From Pseudomonas mohnii (GTDB lineage Bacteria > Pseudomonadota > Gammaproteobacteria > Pseudomonadales > Pseudomonadaceae), in contig NZ_FNRV01000001.1 of NCBI RefSeq assembly GCF_900105115.1, positions 3,085,501 through 3,149,500 on the forward strand: a stretch of DNA of 64,000 nt. Reading direction: 5' to 3'. The translations under genes and the position numbers were made by a program. The notes under the pieces are model-generated. The model was not told where the DNA came from and did no database searches. It saw only the letters and a program-made list of their open reading frames with translations. Below, piece by piece: positions 29,058 through 38,538 of this stretch. Position 1 is the stretch's first letter; the number at the start of each line of letters is the position of its first letter.

Positions 29058-30047
29058 ATGGTCATTAAAAACCAAGAAGACCCATCCCCTTCGCAATGGC
29101 CCGAGGCCGCGCAAACCCTGCTGGCGCTGATGCATGCCCAAGGTGAAGTGGCGCGACTGAGCGAACGCGAACAGCTGTTCAGCACCCTGCTGGTGAGTGT
29201 CAATGCCGTGCTCTGGGCATTCAACTGGGAAACCCGCCAGGTGCTGTATGTCAGCCCGGCCTATGAGCGGATTTTCGGGCGCTCCGCCGACCTGCTGCTG
29301 TCCGACTACAACCAGTGGCGGGACAGCATCTACCCCGACGATCTGGAATATGCCGAGCGCAGCCTGGCGGATGTGCTGGAAAAAGGCGCGATCGAAGACC
29401 GCGAATACCGGATCATTGCCGCCGACGGCCAAGTGCGCTGGCTCAGCGACAAATGCTTCATGAACCGCCAGGCCGAGCCAGGGCAGCCGGTCATCATCGT
29501 TGGCATCGCTGAAGACATCACCGACAAGAAGCAAATGGAAACCGAGCTGCAACGCCTGGCCACCACCGACGCCCTGACCCAGAGCAGCAATCGTCGCCAC
29601 TTCTTCGAAGGCGCTCATCAGGAATTCGAAATGGCACGTCAACAAGAGACGCCGTTGTCCTTCCTGATGCTGGACATCGATGACTTCAAAATCATCAACG
29701 ACACTTATGGTCACCAGGAAGGCGATAACGTCCTGCAGCGTATCGCCGAGAGCGGTCGAGCGGCGTTGCGCCGTGGCGATCTGTTCGGGCGCATTGGTGG
29801 TGAGGAGTTCGCGGCGGTGTTCCCGGGCTGCACGCCGGACATGGCTCTGCAAGTGGCTGAACGACTGCAGAGGGAGATCCAGCGTTTGAGCTTCAAGCAT
29901 GACGGCCAGACGTTTGGCATCACCGTCAGTCAGGGGCTGACCAGCCTTGTCGCCGGGGACGAAAATGTGGATAGCCTGTTTGCCCGCGCGGACGCAGCGA
30001 TGTATCAGGCCAAGCGTGAGGGCAAGAACCGGATAGTGACGGCCTGA
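29058..30047 (+). CDS. PAS-GGDEF diguanylate cyclase
   Basis: A 329-residue protein. The PAS/PAC sensor at about 45-155 (LYVSPAYERIFGRSADLL, then EYRIIAADGQVRWLSDK) is followed by a GGDEF domain at about 165-329 with GRIGGEEFAAVFPG. GGEEF is a normally active form, so it should synthesise c-di-GMP. No membrane segment. The ATG at 29058 with GAGATG is preferred; the open frame extends upstream to 28944 through REP-like sequence. Confidence 0.88.
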   Translation: MVIKNQEDPSPSQWPEAAQTLLALMHAQGEVARLSEREQLFSTLLVSVNAVLWAFNWETRQVLYVSPAYERIFGRSADLLLSDYNQWRDSIYPDDLEYAERSLADVLEKGAIEDREYRIIAADGQVRWLSDKCFMNRQAEPGQPVIIVGIAEDITDKKQMETELQRLATTDALTQSSNRRHFFEGAHQEFEMARQQETPLSFLMLDIDDFKIINDTYGHQEGDNVLQRIAESGRAALRRGDLFGRIGGEEFAAVFPGCTPDMALQVAERLQREIQRLSFKHDGQTFGITVSQGLTSLVAGDENVDSLFARADAAMYQAKREGKNRIVTA

Positions 30048-30098
30048 ATGCCCTTCCAGGAACGGCCTTGCCAGCTCCTGCAGGGTTTGGGTGAAGCC

Positions 30099-31313
30099 TT
30101 ATTTTTTGCGCAGGCGCACCAACTCCGGCAAACCGATCTTGAGCAGGCGCGCCGTACGGCTCTTGGCCAGGTCCTCAAGCCCCTCATGCTCGCTCAAGCG
30201 CGCCAGCTGCGCCGCCATGTTCATCACCAGCGCTTCACGGGAGTAGACCCCGCCACCGAGCTGGTAGGTCGCCGCAATCAGCTCTCGTAGCTCCAGCGGC
30301 AATCGCCAGCGGGTACGCAACGCCGAACCGTAGGCCGCGCTGAATTCGGCCAACGCCTCGCCAACCGCCTCTTGCTCGTCCAGCTCGCCACCGGCCTGCT
30401 TCCATTCCTGCAAACAACGCAACAACGCCAGATCGCCGAGCCGATGCAACATGCCCGCGCAATAGCATCGCGCCTGATCCAGATCGAGCAAGCGCGCCAG
30501 CGTTCGCGCGTATTCGGCGGTGTGCAGCGACAAGTCCCAATAGCGCTCGGCGTAGTCCGACAGAGACGGATCACTGAGCCGTGCACTGCGCTTGAGGGCC
30601 AGGCCGAGAATCAGGTTCATGCTTTGCCCGGTACCCAGTCGGTGCAGCGCCTGCGACAGGGTTTGTACAGGTGCGCCGTGATGCTGGGCCGCGCTGTTGG
30701 CGGCGGCGATCAGAACCGCCGTGACCTGCGGGTCTGTGCGGATCTCGTCTTCCAGCGCCGTCAAGTCCAGACCGTCAGGATTGAGGCTACGCTTGACCGC
30801 CAACTGCACGTCGGTCATCAGCGGCGCGCCCTCGGACAGTTCACGACGACGCTCCAGGAATACAGACAGGGTCATGCCCGGCGCCAGCGCCGGCACTTCG
30901 CACGACACCTCTTCCCCCCCATCGAGCAGCAATCCGTGCAAGCGCTGAGTCAGGCTTTCCATGTTCAACGGTTTGGTCAGGTAGGCGGCAGGCGCCAGCG
31001 GCAAGACCTCGCGTACGCTGGCGCTGTCGTTGCGACTGCTCATCAGGATGAAGGGCAACGGTGGGTTGCGTTTGCGCTGGCGAACACTGCGCAACACATT
31101 CAGGCCATCGACACCGGGCAATTCCCAGTCGACGATCACCAGATCGTAAGGGTAGGCCGCCAGCAACTCCAACGCCTGCTGGCCGTCGGCGCACAGATCC
31201 AGTCGTGCGTCACAGCGAACGTTCAACAACACTTCCTTGAGCAGATCACGGGACCAAGGGTCGGCCTCAGCGATCAGTACTCTCGGAACCGCGGGTAAAA
31301 TGACAGCTGTCAT
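30099..31313 (-). CDS. Response regulator with HDOD output domain
   Basis: A 404-residue protein. A receiver lies at about 10-128 (Asp acceptor in YDLVIVDWELPGVDG, Lys in YLTKPLNME) and an HDOD domain at about 165-390 (LKRSARLSDPS, CAGMLHRLGDLALL). HDOD proteins usually act in signalling through protein contacts rather than catalysis. GGGAG precedes the ATG. It lies next to gabT, an arrangement I also recall from PAO1 (PA0265-PA0267), so it is probably an old neighbour rather than a recent arrival. Confidence 0.88.
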   Translation of the reverse strand: MTAVILPAVPRVLIAEADPWSRDLLKEVLLNVRCDARLDLCADGQQALELLAAYPYDLVIVDWELPGVDGLNVLRSVRQRKRNPPLPFILMSSRNDSASVREVLPLAPAAYLTKPLNMESLTQRLHGLLLDGGEEVSCEVPALAPGMTLSVFLERRRELSEGAPLMTDVQLAVKRSLNPDGLDLTALEDEIRTDPQVTAVLIAAANSAAQHHGAPVQTLSQALHRLGTGQSMNLILGLALKRSARLSDPSLSDYAERYWDLSLHTAEYARTLARLLDLDQARCYCAGMLHRLGDLALLRCLQEWKQAGGELDEQEAVGEALAEFSAAYGSALRTRWRLPLELRELIAATYQLGGGVYSREALVMNMAAQLARLSEHEGLEDLAKSRTARLLKIGLPELVRLRKK

Positions 31314-31398
31314 ACAGCGCTCCCTGACAATGCTCGAACCTTATCCAATGCCGCTCCTTCGAATAGTATCAATACGTGGTATCTGTTCTGGCAGATAT

Positions 31399-31426
31399 AA
31401 AAAAACCCGCCGAAGCGGGTTTTTTG
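31399..31426. terminator. Rho-independent terminator after gabT
   Basis: AAAACCCGC pairs with GCGGGTTTT around a short loop with A and T tracts on each side. It would stop gabT transcription on the minus strand and may shield the REC-HDOD gene from read-through. Confidence 0.85.
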
Positions 31427-31448
31427 TCGATCAAGTCACACTTGGCGA

Positions 31449-32729
31449 TCAGAGCTCAGCGAAGCATTCTTCGATGATCGCCAGACCTTTGTCCAGTTGT
31501 TCGTCCGGAGCAGTCAGCGGTACCAGGACGCGCAGAACGTTGCCGTAGGTGCCGCAGGACAGCAGGATCAGGCCTTTGTCGCGAGCCTTGGCCACAACGG
31601 ATGCCACAGCGGCAGCGTTCGGCTTGTGGCTGTCGCCGTTTTCGAACAGCTCGACAGCGATCATTGCGCCCAGGGCACGGACTTCACCGATCACCGACGG
31701 GTATTTGGCCTGGATGGCTTTGAGGCCAGTGACCAGACGCTCGCCGACGGACTTGCAGCGGTCCAGCAGGTGCTCTTCTTCGAACACTTCCATCACGGCC
31801 AGGGCCGCGGCGCAAGCGATCGGGCTACCGGCGTAGGTGCCGCCCAGGCCGCCTGGAGCGATAGCGTCCATGTATTCGGCCTTGCCGCACACACCGGCCA
31901 GCGGGAAGCCGCCAGCGATGGATTTGGCGAAAGTGGTCAGGTCGGCAGCAACGCCCATCTGTTCCATGGCGAAGAACGTACCGGTACGGCCCGCGCCGGT
32001 CTGTACTTCGTCAGCGATCATCAGGATGCCGTGCTGGTCGCACAGGGCACGCAGACGCTTCATGAATTCTTTCGGCGCGACGTAGAAACCACCTTCACCC
32101 TGTACAGGCTCGATGATGATCGCGGCGATGTCTTTCGGCTCGGCGTCGTTCTTGAAGATGCGCTCGATGGAAGCGATCGAATCGTCGATGCTCACGCCAT
32201 GCAGTTCGTTCGGGTACAGCGCGCGGAAGATACCGCCTGGCATCAGACCCATGCCGGCCGAGTAAGGCACGACTTTACCGGTCAGGCCCAGGGTCATCAT
32301 GGTGCGACCGTGGTAGGCGCCGGTGAAGGCGATCACGCCGGCACGGCCAGTGGCGGCACGAGCGATTTTCACGGCGTTTTCCACGGCTTCGGAACCGGTG
32401 GTGACCAGCAGGGTTTTCTTGGCGAAATCACCTGGCACCTTGGCGTTGATTTTTTCGCACACTTCCACGTACGGCTCGTAGGCCAGTACCTGGAAGCAGG
32501 TGTGGGTCAGCTTGTTCAGTTGCTCGGTCACGGCGGCGATGACTTTCGGGTGCACGTGACCGGTGTTCAGCACAGCGATACCGCCGGCGAAGTCGATGAA
32601 CTCGCGACCTTCAACGTCGGTCACGGTAGCGTTCTTCGCGGACTCGGCGAAGATCGGGTGAATCTGGCCTACGCCACGTGGAACAGCAGCGGTACGGCGG
32701 GCCATCAAAGAAGCGTTAGTCTTGCTCAT
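31449..32729 (-). CDS. gabT: 4-aminobutyrate aminotransferase GabT
   Basis: A 426-residue class III PLP aminotransferase that converts GABA and 2-oxoglutarate to succinate semialdehyde and glutamate. Visible features are GGIAVLNTGHVHPKV, TGSEAVENAVKIAR, GAYHGRT, the PLP Asp in MIADEVQTGAGRTG, and the Schiff-base Lys in TTFAKSIAGGFPL. AGGA precedes the start. It forms gabD-gabT with the upstream gene, with a 197-base gap. Confidence 0.95.
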   Translation of the reverse strand: MSKTNASLMARRTAAVPRGVGQIHPIFAESAKNATVTDVEGREFIDFAGGIAVLNTGHVHPKVIAAVTEQLNKLTHTCFQVLAYEPYVEVCEKINAKVPGDFAKKTLLVTTGSEAVENAVKIARAATGRAGVIAFTGAYHGRTMMTLGLTGKVVPYSAGMGLMPGGIFRALYPNELHGVSIDDSIASIERIFKNDAEPKDIAAIIIEPVQGEGGFYVAPKEFMKRLRALCDQHGILMIADEVQTGAGRTGTFFAMEQMGVAADLTTFAKSIAGGFPLAGVCGKAEYMDAIAPGGLGGTYAGSPIACAAALAVMEVFEEEHLLDRCKSVGERLVTGLKAIQAKYPSVIGEVRALGAMIAVELFENGDSHKPNAAAVASVVAKARDKGLILLSCGTYGNVLRVLVPLTAPDEQLDKGLAIIEECFAEL

Positions 32730-32926
32730 ACATTCCTCATTCGCCGCTCATCGGTCGGCGTGGTTCAAGGATTAGGCAGCGAGGAGGCAACTTCGGCAGC
32801 ATGCGATGATCGACTGCCACAGCTTTCCCCGCCACAGAGAAAATTCCGTTTGAAGCACGCAAAGGAACAGCGCTCTCGTGCCCTTTGCGTTTGAAGCAAT
32901 GCCTTGCCGGGCTTATGCCCTCGAGC

Positions 32927-34369
32927 TTAGATGCCCAGGCAGAGGTATTTGATTTCCAGGTAATCTTCGATGCCGTACTTGGAGCCTTCACGGCCCAGGC
33001 CCGAGGCCTTGATACCGCCGAATGGCGCGACTTCGTTGGAGATCAGCCCGGTGTTGACGCCGACCATGCCGTATTCCAGGGCTTCAGCCACACGGAACAC
33101 ACGACCCAGGTCACGCGCATAGAAGTACGAGGCCAGACCGAACTCGGTGTCGTTGGACATCGCGATCACGTCGGCTTCGTCTTTGAAACGGAACAGCGGC
33201 GCCAATGGACCGAAGGTTTCTTCCTTGGCCACGGCCGCGTTGTTCGGCACGTTGGTCAGGATGGTCGGCTCGAAGAAGTTGCCTTCGATAGACTTGCCGC
33301 CGGACAGCACGGTAGCGCCTTTGGCAACGGCGTCAGCGATGTGCTCTTGCACCTTGGCCACGGCTTTTTCATCGATCAGCGGGCCAGTGGTGGTGCCTGC
33401 TTCCAGACCGTTGCCGATCTTCAGCTTGGCCACGGCCACTTTCAGCTTCTCGGCGAAGGCGTCGTAGACCGAATCCTGGATGTACAGGCGGTTGGCGCAG
33501 ACGCAGGTCTGACCGTTGTTGCGGTACTTGGAAATGATCGCGCCTTCGACGGCCTTATCCAGGTCCGCGTCGTCGAACACGATGAACGGTGCGTTGCCGC
33601 CCAGTTCCAGGGACACTTTCTTGATGTCCTTGGCGCATTCGGCCATCAGTTGACGACCGATTTCGGTCGAACCGGTGAAGGACAGTTTGCGCACGATCGG
33701 GTTGCTGGTCAGCTCGGTGCCGATGTCGCCGGCGCTGCCGGAAACCACGCTGAACACACCAGCAGGGATGCCGGCACGCTGGGCCAATTCAGCCAGGGCG
33801 AACGCGGAGAACGGCGTTTGCGAAGCAGGCTTGAGCACCATAGTGCAACCGGCGGCCAGGGCCGGGCCGGCTTTACGGGTGATCATTGCGGCCGGGAAGT
33901 TCCACGGGGTGATGGCAGCGGTCACGCCGATTGGCTGCTTGATCACGATCAGGCGCTTGTCTGGCTGGTGGCCCGGAATCACATCACCGTAGATGCGCTT
34001 GGCTTCTTCGGCGAACCACTCGATAAAGGAAGCGGCGTAAACGATTTCGCCCTTGGCTTCGGCCAGTGGCTTGCCTTGTTCCAGGGTCATCAGGCGAGCC
34101 AGGTCGTCCTGGTTCTCGATGATCAGTTCGAACCAGCGACGCAGCTTGTTCGCACGCTCTTTGGCGGTCAGTGCACGCCAGGCCGGCAGCGCTTTGTCAG
34201 CAGCTTCGATTGCACGGCGGGTTTCGGCAGCGCCCATTTTCGGCACAGTACCCAGAATTTCGCCCGTTGCCGGGTTGTTGACCTTGATCGTCTGACCATT
34301 GTCCGCATCAACCCAAGCGCCATCGATGAAGGCTTGCTGGCGGAACAACTGGGTGTCTTTAAGCTGCAT
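32927..34369 (-). CDS. gabD: Succinate-semialdehyde dehydrogenase (NADP+) GabD
   Basis: A 480-residue aldehyde dehydrogenase that oxidises succinate semialdehyde to succinate. Key parts are PWNFPAAMI, LSFTGSTEIGRQL, the general base Glu in VSLELGGNAPFIVFD and the nucleophile Cys in NNGQTCVCANR. The open frame begins at 34513, but the ATG at 34369 gives the usual family N-terminus. A 9-base inverted repeat (ACGCAAAGG/CCTTTGCGT, 32857-32890) in the gap to gabT may modulate the relative expression of the two genes. Confidence 0.95.
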   Translation of the reverse strand: MQLKDTQLFRQQAFIDGAWVDADNGQTIKVNNPATGEILGTVPKMGAAETRRAIEAADKALPAWRALTAKERANKLRRWFELIIENQDDLARLMTLEQGKPLAEAKGEIVYAASFIEWFAEEAKRIYGDVIPGHQPDKRLIVIKQPIGVTAAITPWNFPAAMITRKAGPALAAGCTMVLKPASQTPFSAFALAELAQRAGIPAGVFSVVSGSAGDIGTELTSNPIVRKLSFTGSTEIGRQLMAECAKDIKKVSLELGGNAPFIVFDDADLDKAVEGAIISKYRNNGQTCVCANRLYIQDSVYDAFAEKLKVAVAKLKIGNGLEAGTTTGPLIDEKAVAKVQEHIADAVAKGATVLSGGKSIEGNFFEPTILTNVPNNAAVAKEETFGPLAPLFRFKDEADVIAMSNDTEFGLASYFYARDLGRVFRVAEALEYGMVGVNTGLISNEVAPFGGIKASGLGREGSKYGIEDYLEIKYLCLGI

Positions 34370-34719
34370 GTCGGCTTTCCTTAACAGCACCGCGCGATAC
34401 GCGGAGCAAATTATGATTGTAGAAAGGCGCCTCAGTAGGCTGCCGTCAGGGAAATCATTCACCGGGCTGAAGCACATAAATAGCGCACGTATTGAATTCG
34501 TGCGGTTCAGCACCCAGACAAGAGCGTTTGAAATCTCAAACGAATCCTAGGATCAAAGGGGTTAAAGGACAATAGGGCGTTCGAAAAAAAGAACGAAAAC
34601 GTCTTTTTTGCTGTGATTTTCTGATCAACGTAACAAAGGCAGGTTACGCTTTGGAAAAACGCAGGCGATTCAGCAGCATGGACGCCCGCAGTGCATATGA
34701 GTATCATGGCGCCCGCGCT
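34370..34719. other. Non-coding gap between gabD and tRNA-Arg
   Basis: No credible gene in 350 bases. It should hold the gabD promoter on the minus strand and the tRNA promoter on the plus strand. TATCAT at 34703-34708 followed by a GC-rich stretch before the tRNA resembles a stable-RNA -10 with a GC discriminator, but no clear -35 pairs with it. Confidence 0.5.
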
Positions 34720-34796
34720 GCACCAGTAGCTCAGCTGGATAGAGTACTGCCCTCCGAAGGCAGGGGTCGTGGGTTCGAATCCCGCCTGGTGCACCA
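34720..34796 (+). tRNA. tRNA-Arg (anticodon CCG)
   Basis: A 77-base cloverleaf. The acceptor arms GCACCAG and CTGGTGC pair fully. The D-arm contains AGCTCAGCTGGATAGAG, the anticodon stem CTGCC/GGCAG holds loop CTCCGAA with anticodon CCG, the T-loop is GGTTCGAATCC, and CCA is encoded. It reads CGG codons. Confidence 0.97.
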
Positions 34797-34811
34797 TCTA
34801 TAGAAACGAGA

Positions 34812-34844
34812 AAGCCTCAGGCCGTAAGGTCTGGGGCTTTTTTG
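34812..34844 (+). terminator. Terminator after tRNA-Arg
   Basis: AGCCTCAGGCC pairs with GGTCTGGGGCT (two G-T pairs) around GTAA and is followed by six T, 15 bases past the tRNA. Confidence 0.85.
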
Positions 34845-34853
34845 TGGGCGCAC

Positions 34854-34879
34854 AAAAAAACCGCCTGAGCGGTTTTTTT
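34854..34879. terminator. Bidirectional terminator overlapping the next gene's stop
   Basis: Seven A, CCGC, loop CTGA, GCGG, seven T. It serves the minus-strand gene ending at 34879 and backs up the tRNA terminator. Confidence 0.85.
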
Positions 34880-35088
34880 CATTCCGTCGTCCAATCAAAC
34901 TCGTCGTATTCATCATCGTCCTCGTCATCCTCGAAGCCTTCATCTTCGAGCACGTCGTCTTCAACGATGTCTTCGTCCGGCTGATTCAGCAGAAAATCCT
35001 TACGACTTTCGGTAATCGCTCGCCGTAGTTCCTCACCCTTTTCCGGGCAGTTGAGCATTTGGGCGATGCGGTCGATTTTTTTTGTCAC
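34879..35088 (-). CDS. Small acidic conserved hypothetical protein
   Basis: The favoured product is 69 residues starting at a GTG (MTKKIDRIAQMLNCPEKGEE) with a very strong GGAGG five bases upstream. A longer frame from a TTG at 35148 lacks a good site. The C-terminal half is extremely acidic (DDVLEDEGFEDDEDDDEYDE), with no hydrophobic segment. I do not recognise a characterised family. The acidic tail could mimic nucleic acid or bind a basic partner; that is speculation. Confidence 0.75.
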   Translation of the reverse strand: MTKKIDRIAQMLNCPEKGEELRRAITESRKDFLLNQPDEDIVEDDVLEDEGFEDDEDDDEYDEFDWTTE

Positions 35089-35206
35089 GGCATCCTCCAA
35101 CGCATCGACTACAGGCTGATAGTGCGCGCTTTCGGGGAGGGATGCCAAATCCCCGGAAGGCCGCGCACTTCAGTTTTTTCTGCAAAGCCGCTGAAGTGAT
35201 CAGGCT

Positions 35207-35788
35207 TCAGCGGTGGTAACGCCGGACCACGCTGCTGTTTTTCAGCACATGACCGTTGATTCGTTCCAGCAGCTGCGCACGGGTCAGGCCTGCCGGCAAC
35301 GCATCCGGTGCGAGGTCCAGGGCGTAGATCTGGATGATGTAATGGTGCGCACTGTCGCCAGCCGGCGGGCAGGGGCCGACGTAACCGGCGGTGCCTTTGC
35401 TGTTGATGCCGGACACGCCTTCAAGTGTGGACTTTGCGCCGACACCGGACGCGATCTGGTGGGTGCTGGCTTTGATGCCGTAATGCACCCAGTGATCGAC
35501 ACCCTGTCCTTTCTGGCCGTCAGGGTCGTGCATGACGATGGCGTAACTGAGCGTTCCGGCCGGGCCGGCGCTCCAGCTCAGCGCCGGTGAAACATTATGC
35601 CCGCCGCAGCCCGGCGCATCGCTGGCAGCGGCAGAAGTGAACAACCGGTCATCCGACACGCCTGGGATGTTCAGGGTGAAACGCTCCTGGGTCGCTTGTG
35701 CCGCCTGCGCCGCATGCGCCGGCAATTGCACGCAAAGGGCGACCGCTATGGCCGCTAGCCAAGGGTTCAGAGAGGTCAATCGGGTCAT
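35207..35788 (-). CDS. YbhB/YbcL-family Raf-kinase-inhibitor-like protein (PEBP fold)
   Basis: A 193-residue secreted protein. The signal peptide AAIAVALCVQLPAHA ends near residue 25. The PEBP-type core is visible as ALSWSAGPAGTLSYAIVMHDPDG, DHWVHYGI and GYVGPCPPAGDSAHHYIIQIYALD, which carry the ligand-pocket Asp, His and Pro-rich loop. Periplasmic. The ATG at 35788 is chosen because it starts the signal peptide. Function in bacteria is unclear. Confidence 0.88.
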   Translation of the reverse strand: MTRLTSLNPWLAAIAVALCVQLPAHAAQAAQATQERFTLNIPGVSDDRLFTSAAASDAPGCGGHNVSPALSWSAGPAGTLSYAIVMHDPDGQKGQGVDHWVHYGIKASTHQIASGVGAKSTLEGVSGINSKGTAGYVGPCPPAGDSAHHYIIQIYALDLAPDALPAGLTRAQLLERINGHVLKNSSVVRRYHR

Positions 35789-35990
35789 GCCGGAGTACCT
35801 TGTGCGGGTGGGGCCGTCGTCGGCGTGCAAACTATAGCTGGAGCTTTCATTTGGTGGCACCAGGATTTGGCGCAACCTTCAACAATTGCGCCGTTTTTTT
35901 CAACGAAGCACCGCGCCTCAGAACCGTCCTACACCCGTTACTGAAGACGGTGACGAGGATAGGTCGACCGCATTTCAACCGCCGAACAGC

Positions 35991-36029
35991 AAAACGCCCG
36001 GCGCCTGCATTGCGCAGAGGCCGGGCGTT
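35991..36029 (-). terminator. Terminator after the DUF945 gene
   Basis: AACGCCCGGC pairs with GCCGGGCGTT across a 17-base loop and runs into TTTT on the minus strand, 19 bases beyond the stop at 36048. Confidence 0.8.
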
Positions 36030-36047
36030 GTCTGGAGGGTGGCGGTT

Positions 36048-37553
36048 TTATTGAACCTCGCCTGCGCCAGCAAATTTGCTCATGACGAAGCCGACAAATT
36101 CTTCGACTGTCATTTTCTGGCCGTTGAACTCGACCTGATTGTTGGCGTAATGCAGTTTGCTGACGATGTTGTTTCCGTCCAGTTTCGCCAGCTGCGAGCC
36201 GACGGCCATGCTGCCAAACATGTCGGCGGTGGCGGTGGCCTGATCGGCGATCAGCTTGGCGTCGGTCTGGCCGTCGATTTGCGATTGCACGGTGAACACG
36301 TCAACGAGCATTGGCTTGGACACTTGCAAATTGATGTCCAGCAGCGCAATCAACTGCCTGATCAGTTGGTCGGTCGGCAATTCGATCGATTGCGGCTTGG
36401 TCAGGTCCAGCACCAGGTTGGCGCGGCTTTCGCCGTTGGTGGTTTTGAACGAGAGGTTTTCCAGGGCCACCTGCGGGCCGGCCGCCAGCAATTGCTCCAG
36501 ACCGGTTTTCAGTTGCGCCTCTTCGGCTTCGGTCAGCTTCAGTTCCGGCACCGGTTGACCCGCCTCGGCTGCCTCGGCGGCAAGTTGCTCGTACGGCTGC
36601 AGTTTGCTCTGGTAAATCTGCATCAGCGACATCGTCGCCGGTATGTCGAGGTTCTTCAGGCTCATCGCCAACTGTGCCGAACCGAACGCCTTGCCGTTCA
36701 AGGACACTTCACCCACCTTGTAGTCGGCACGCCCGGATGCGCTGGTGCCCGATTCCTCGGTCTGGTTCTTCATCTCGAAATTCTTGAAGCCCAGCACGGA
36801 CTGTTTGGCACCGAACGTGGTTTGGCTGTTGGTCAGCACAACGGTGTTTTCGCCGGTGTAGTAGCCGTAGGTACTTTTGCTCAGGTTGCTGGCCAGAGTC
36901 AGGCCGTTCAATTCGACCTGCACCGGTGCCTGATCTTCGGAAACGGTGGTCAGCTTCAGACTGTCCATGTAGCCGTCGGCCTTGACCTTCTGCGCCTGGG
37001 CGCTGGCCGAAACATCGAGTTTCAGGCCGGAAAACTTCAAGCTGGACTTGTCATCCAGCGCGGTTTCCAGCGGCAGCATTTCCAGCGTGCCGTTGGTGGA
37101 GTTGTCGTAGCCGATATTGACCACGCCTTTGAGCGGGGAGACATCCTTGGCGGCGGCAAACCATTTTTCAGTGAGCGGCGTCTTTTCCAGTTCGTAATGA
37201 CTGGTGGCCATGACCGGCAGCCACTTCAGCGACACCAGGCGCGAGAACGGCAGCGGACCGTGTTCGATGTGATCGACAAACAGCAGCTCAACCGGCTCCT
37301 CGCCGAACATTTCACCTTCGCCCTTGAGGCGATAGTGCGCGGTACTGCTGAACACATGGCGCTCCAGCGACACCAGTTCCAGCGATGCCGTGCCTTTATG
37401 ACCGACCAGCGCCGCTTGCAGTTGCTGGTTGGCGTCAGCCAGGGAAGTGTTCAGCACGCTTTCGATTTTGGTGCCGGTGTACCAGGCACCGCCGGCGCTG
37501 ATTGCACCGATGGCCACGACAATTCCCAGTAACACGCCTGCTGATTTATTCAT
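36048..37553 (-). CDS. DUF945 (YdgA-like) protein
   Basis: A 501-residue protein with an N-terminal membrane anchor or signal (SAGVLLGIVVAIGAISAGGAWYTGTKIE) and a long beta-rich periplasmic domain, the standard YdgA/DUF945 layout. Features include HGPLPFSRL near 80, GLTLASNLSKSTYGYYTGEN, and FVGFVMSKFAGAGEVQ at the end. The ATG at 37553 is preferred; a TTG at 37568 is possible. The molecular role is unknown. Confidence 0.85.
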   Translation of the reverse strand: MNKSAGVLLGIVVAIGAISAGGAWYTGTKIESVLNTSLADANQQLQAALVGHKGTASLELVSLERHVFSSTAHYRLKGEGEMFGEEPVELLFVDHIEHGPLPFSRLVSLKWLPVMATSHYELEKTPLTEKWFAAAKDVSPLKGVVNIGYDNSTNGTLEMLPLETALDDKSSLKFSGLKLDVSASAQAQKVKADGYMDSLKLTTVSEDQAPVQVELNGLTLASNLSKSTYGYYTGENTVVLTNSQTTFGAKQSVLGFKNFEMKNQTEESGTSASGRADYKVGEVSLNGKAFGSAQLAMSLKNLDIPATMSLMQIYQSKLQPYEQLAAEAAEAGQPVPELKLTEAEEAQLKTGLEQLLAAGPQVALENLSFKTTNGESRANLVLDLTKPQSIELPTDQLIRQLIALLDINLQVSKPMLVDVFTVQSQIDGQTDAKLIADQATATADMFGSMAVGSQLAKLDGNNIVSKLHYANNQVEFNGQKMTVEEFVGFVMSKFAGAGEVQ

Positions 37554-37725
37554 GAATGACCCGTTCAATGTCCGTTGTTGAAGGTGTAGTCGTCTTCCCT
37601 GAACCCATGACGGGTTGCGGTCGCGACAGCGCTGAAAGTGGGATGCAGATTAGCATCAGGCGCGGTGGACGGCCCAAGGATTAAAGGTGAAAGAGTGTCT
37701 ATGGCGCATGTATGAGCGATTGTCT

Positions 37726-37787
37726 TCGCTGGCAAGCCAGCTCCCACAGGTTGCGCACATTCCCCGTAGTAGCTGGCTAGCCAGCGA
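37726..37787. repeat. REPIN: inverted REP pair, one degraded arm
   Basis: Left copy CTGGCAAGCCAGCTCCCAC, right copy GTAGTAGCTGGCTAGCCAGC with two changes, between a membrane protein gene and the DUF945 gene. Confidence 0.75.
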
Positions 37788-37812
37788 AGGCGTCAGACCT
37801 GCCAACGCAGCA

Positions 37813-38448
37813 TCAGGAATACTGAACCTCGATCTCATCGAGCTGATGATCAAAGGTTTTAAGCCGCGCGGTCCAGGTGTACACCAGCACTTCAAAGTCG
37901 CGATTGATCACCGCCCCGCCCGTCACTTCCCCCTGCGGGTCGCAGAAATCCAGCTGATAGCGTTCGCGGGCCATGGCGGCGGCGACATCGGCCAGTTCCC
38001 GCGCATTGTTGAGCCAGTGCCAGCCGTCGTCGGCCACTTGCTTGTCGAGCGCCAGGCATTGTTTTTTCAGGGTTTCCAGGCTCTTTTCCAGCGGTGTGCC
38101 GGTGAGTTCGCCCATGACCTCCTGGAACGTGCGCCCTGGCTGCCAGTAACTGCCCCAGAAATAACGGTCGAACACCGTTTCGACACGACGCAGCGCGACC
38201 TTGGTGTCCCAGATCAGCACCAGGGTCTTGCCTTGTTCGAGTTGTCTTTTTTTGATTCGCTGGTTCTGGACCGAGGCCCAGGCCACCACCGCGATGGACA
38301 TCACGGCAATCAGCGCCGTGGCGCTGTCGAGGAACACCAGAGCCTTGTCGATCTGGTGGGTCAGCATGACGCCGTAGAAATAGGTGGCCGAAAGCAGCAC
38401 TAACGCTACGACGGCGCACCAGAAGCCGAGAGCATAAGGGTTTTTCAT
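37813..38448 (-). CDS. Small membrane protein of unknown function
   Basis: A 211-residue protein with two membrane segments near residues 5-27 and 42-62 (ALGFWCAVVALVLLSATYFY, ATALIAVMSIAVVAWASV), then a soluble, helix-rich C-terminal region with conserved-looking WDTKVALRRVETVFDRYFWGSYW. The start could be 38448 or 38463. I do not recognise the family. It lies 90 bases past the outer membrane factor gene on the same strand and might be the last gene of that operon. Confidence 0.7.
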   Translation of the reverse strand: MKNPYALGFWCAVVALVLLSATYFYGVMLTHQIDKALVFLDSATALIAVMSIAVVAWASVQNQRIKKRQLEQGKTLVLIWDTKVALRRVETVFDRYFWGSYWQPGRTFQEVMGELTGTPLEKSLETLKKQCLALDKQVADDGWHWLNNARELADVAAAMARERYQLDFCDPQGEVTGGAVINRDFEVLVYTWTARLKTFDHQLDEIEVQYS

Positions 38449-38538
38449 TATTGGTTTCCCCATGACCTGCGCGAGCTTTGCGAAGCAAGGGCGCCTGACT
38501 CCAGCGCCCCTCCAACACTTCAAAGCATAGCAACGGCC

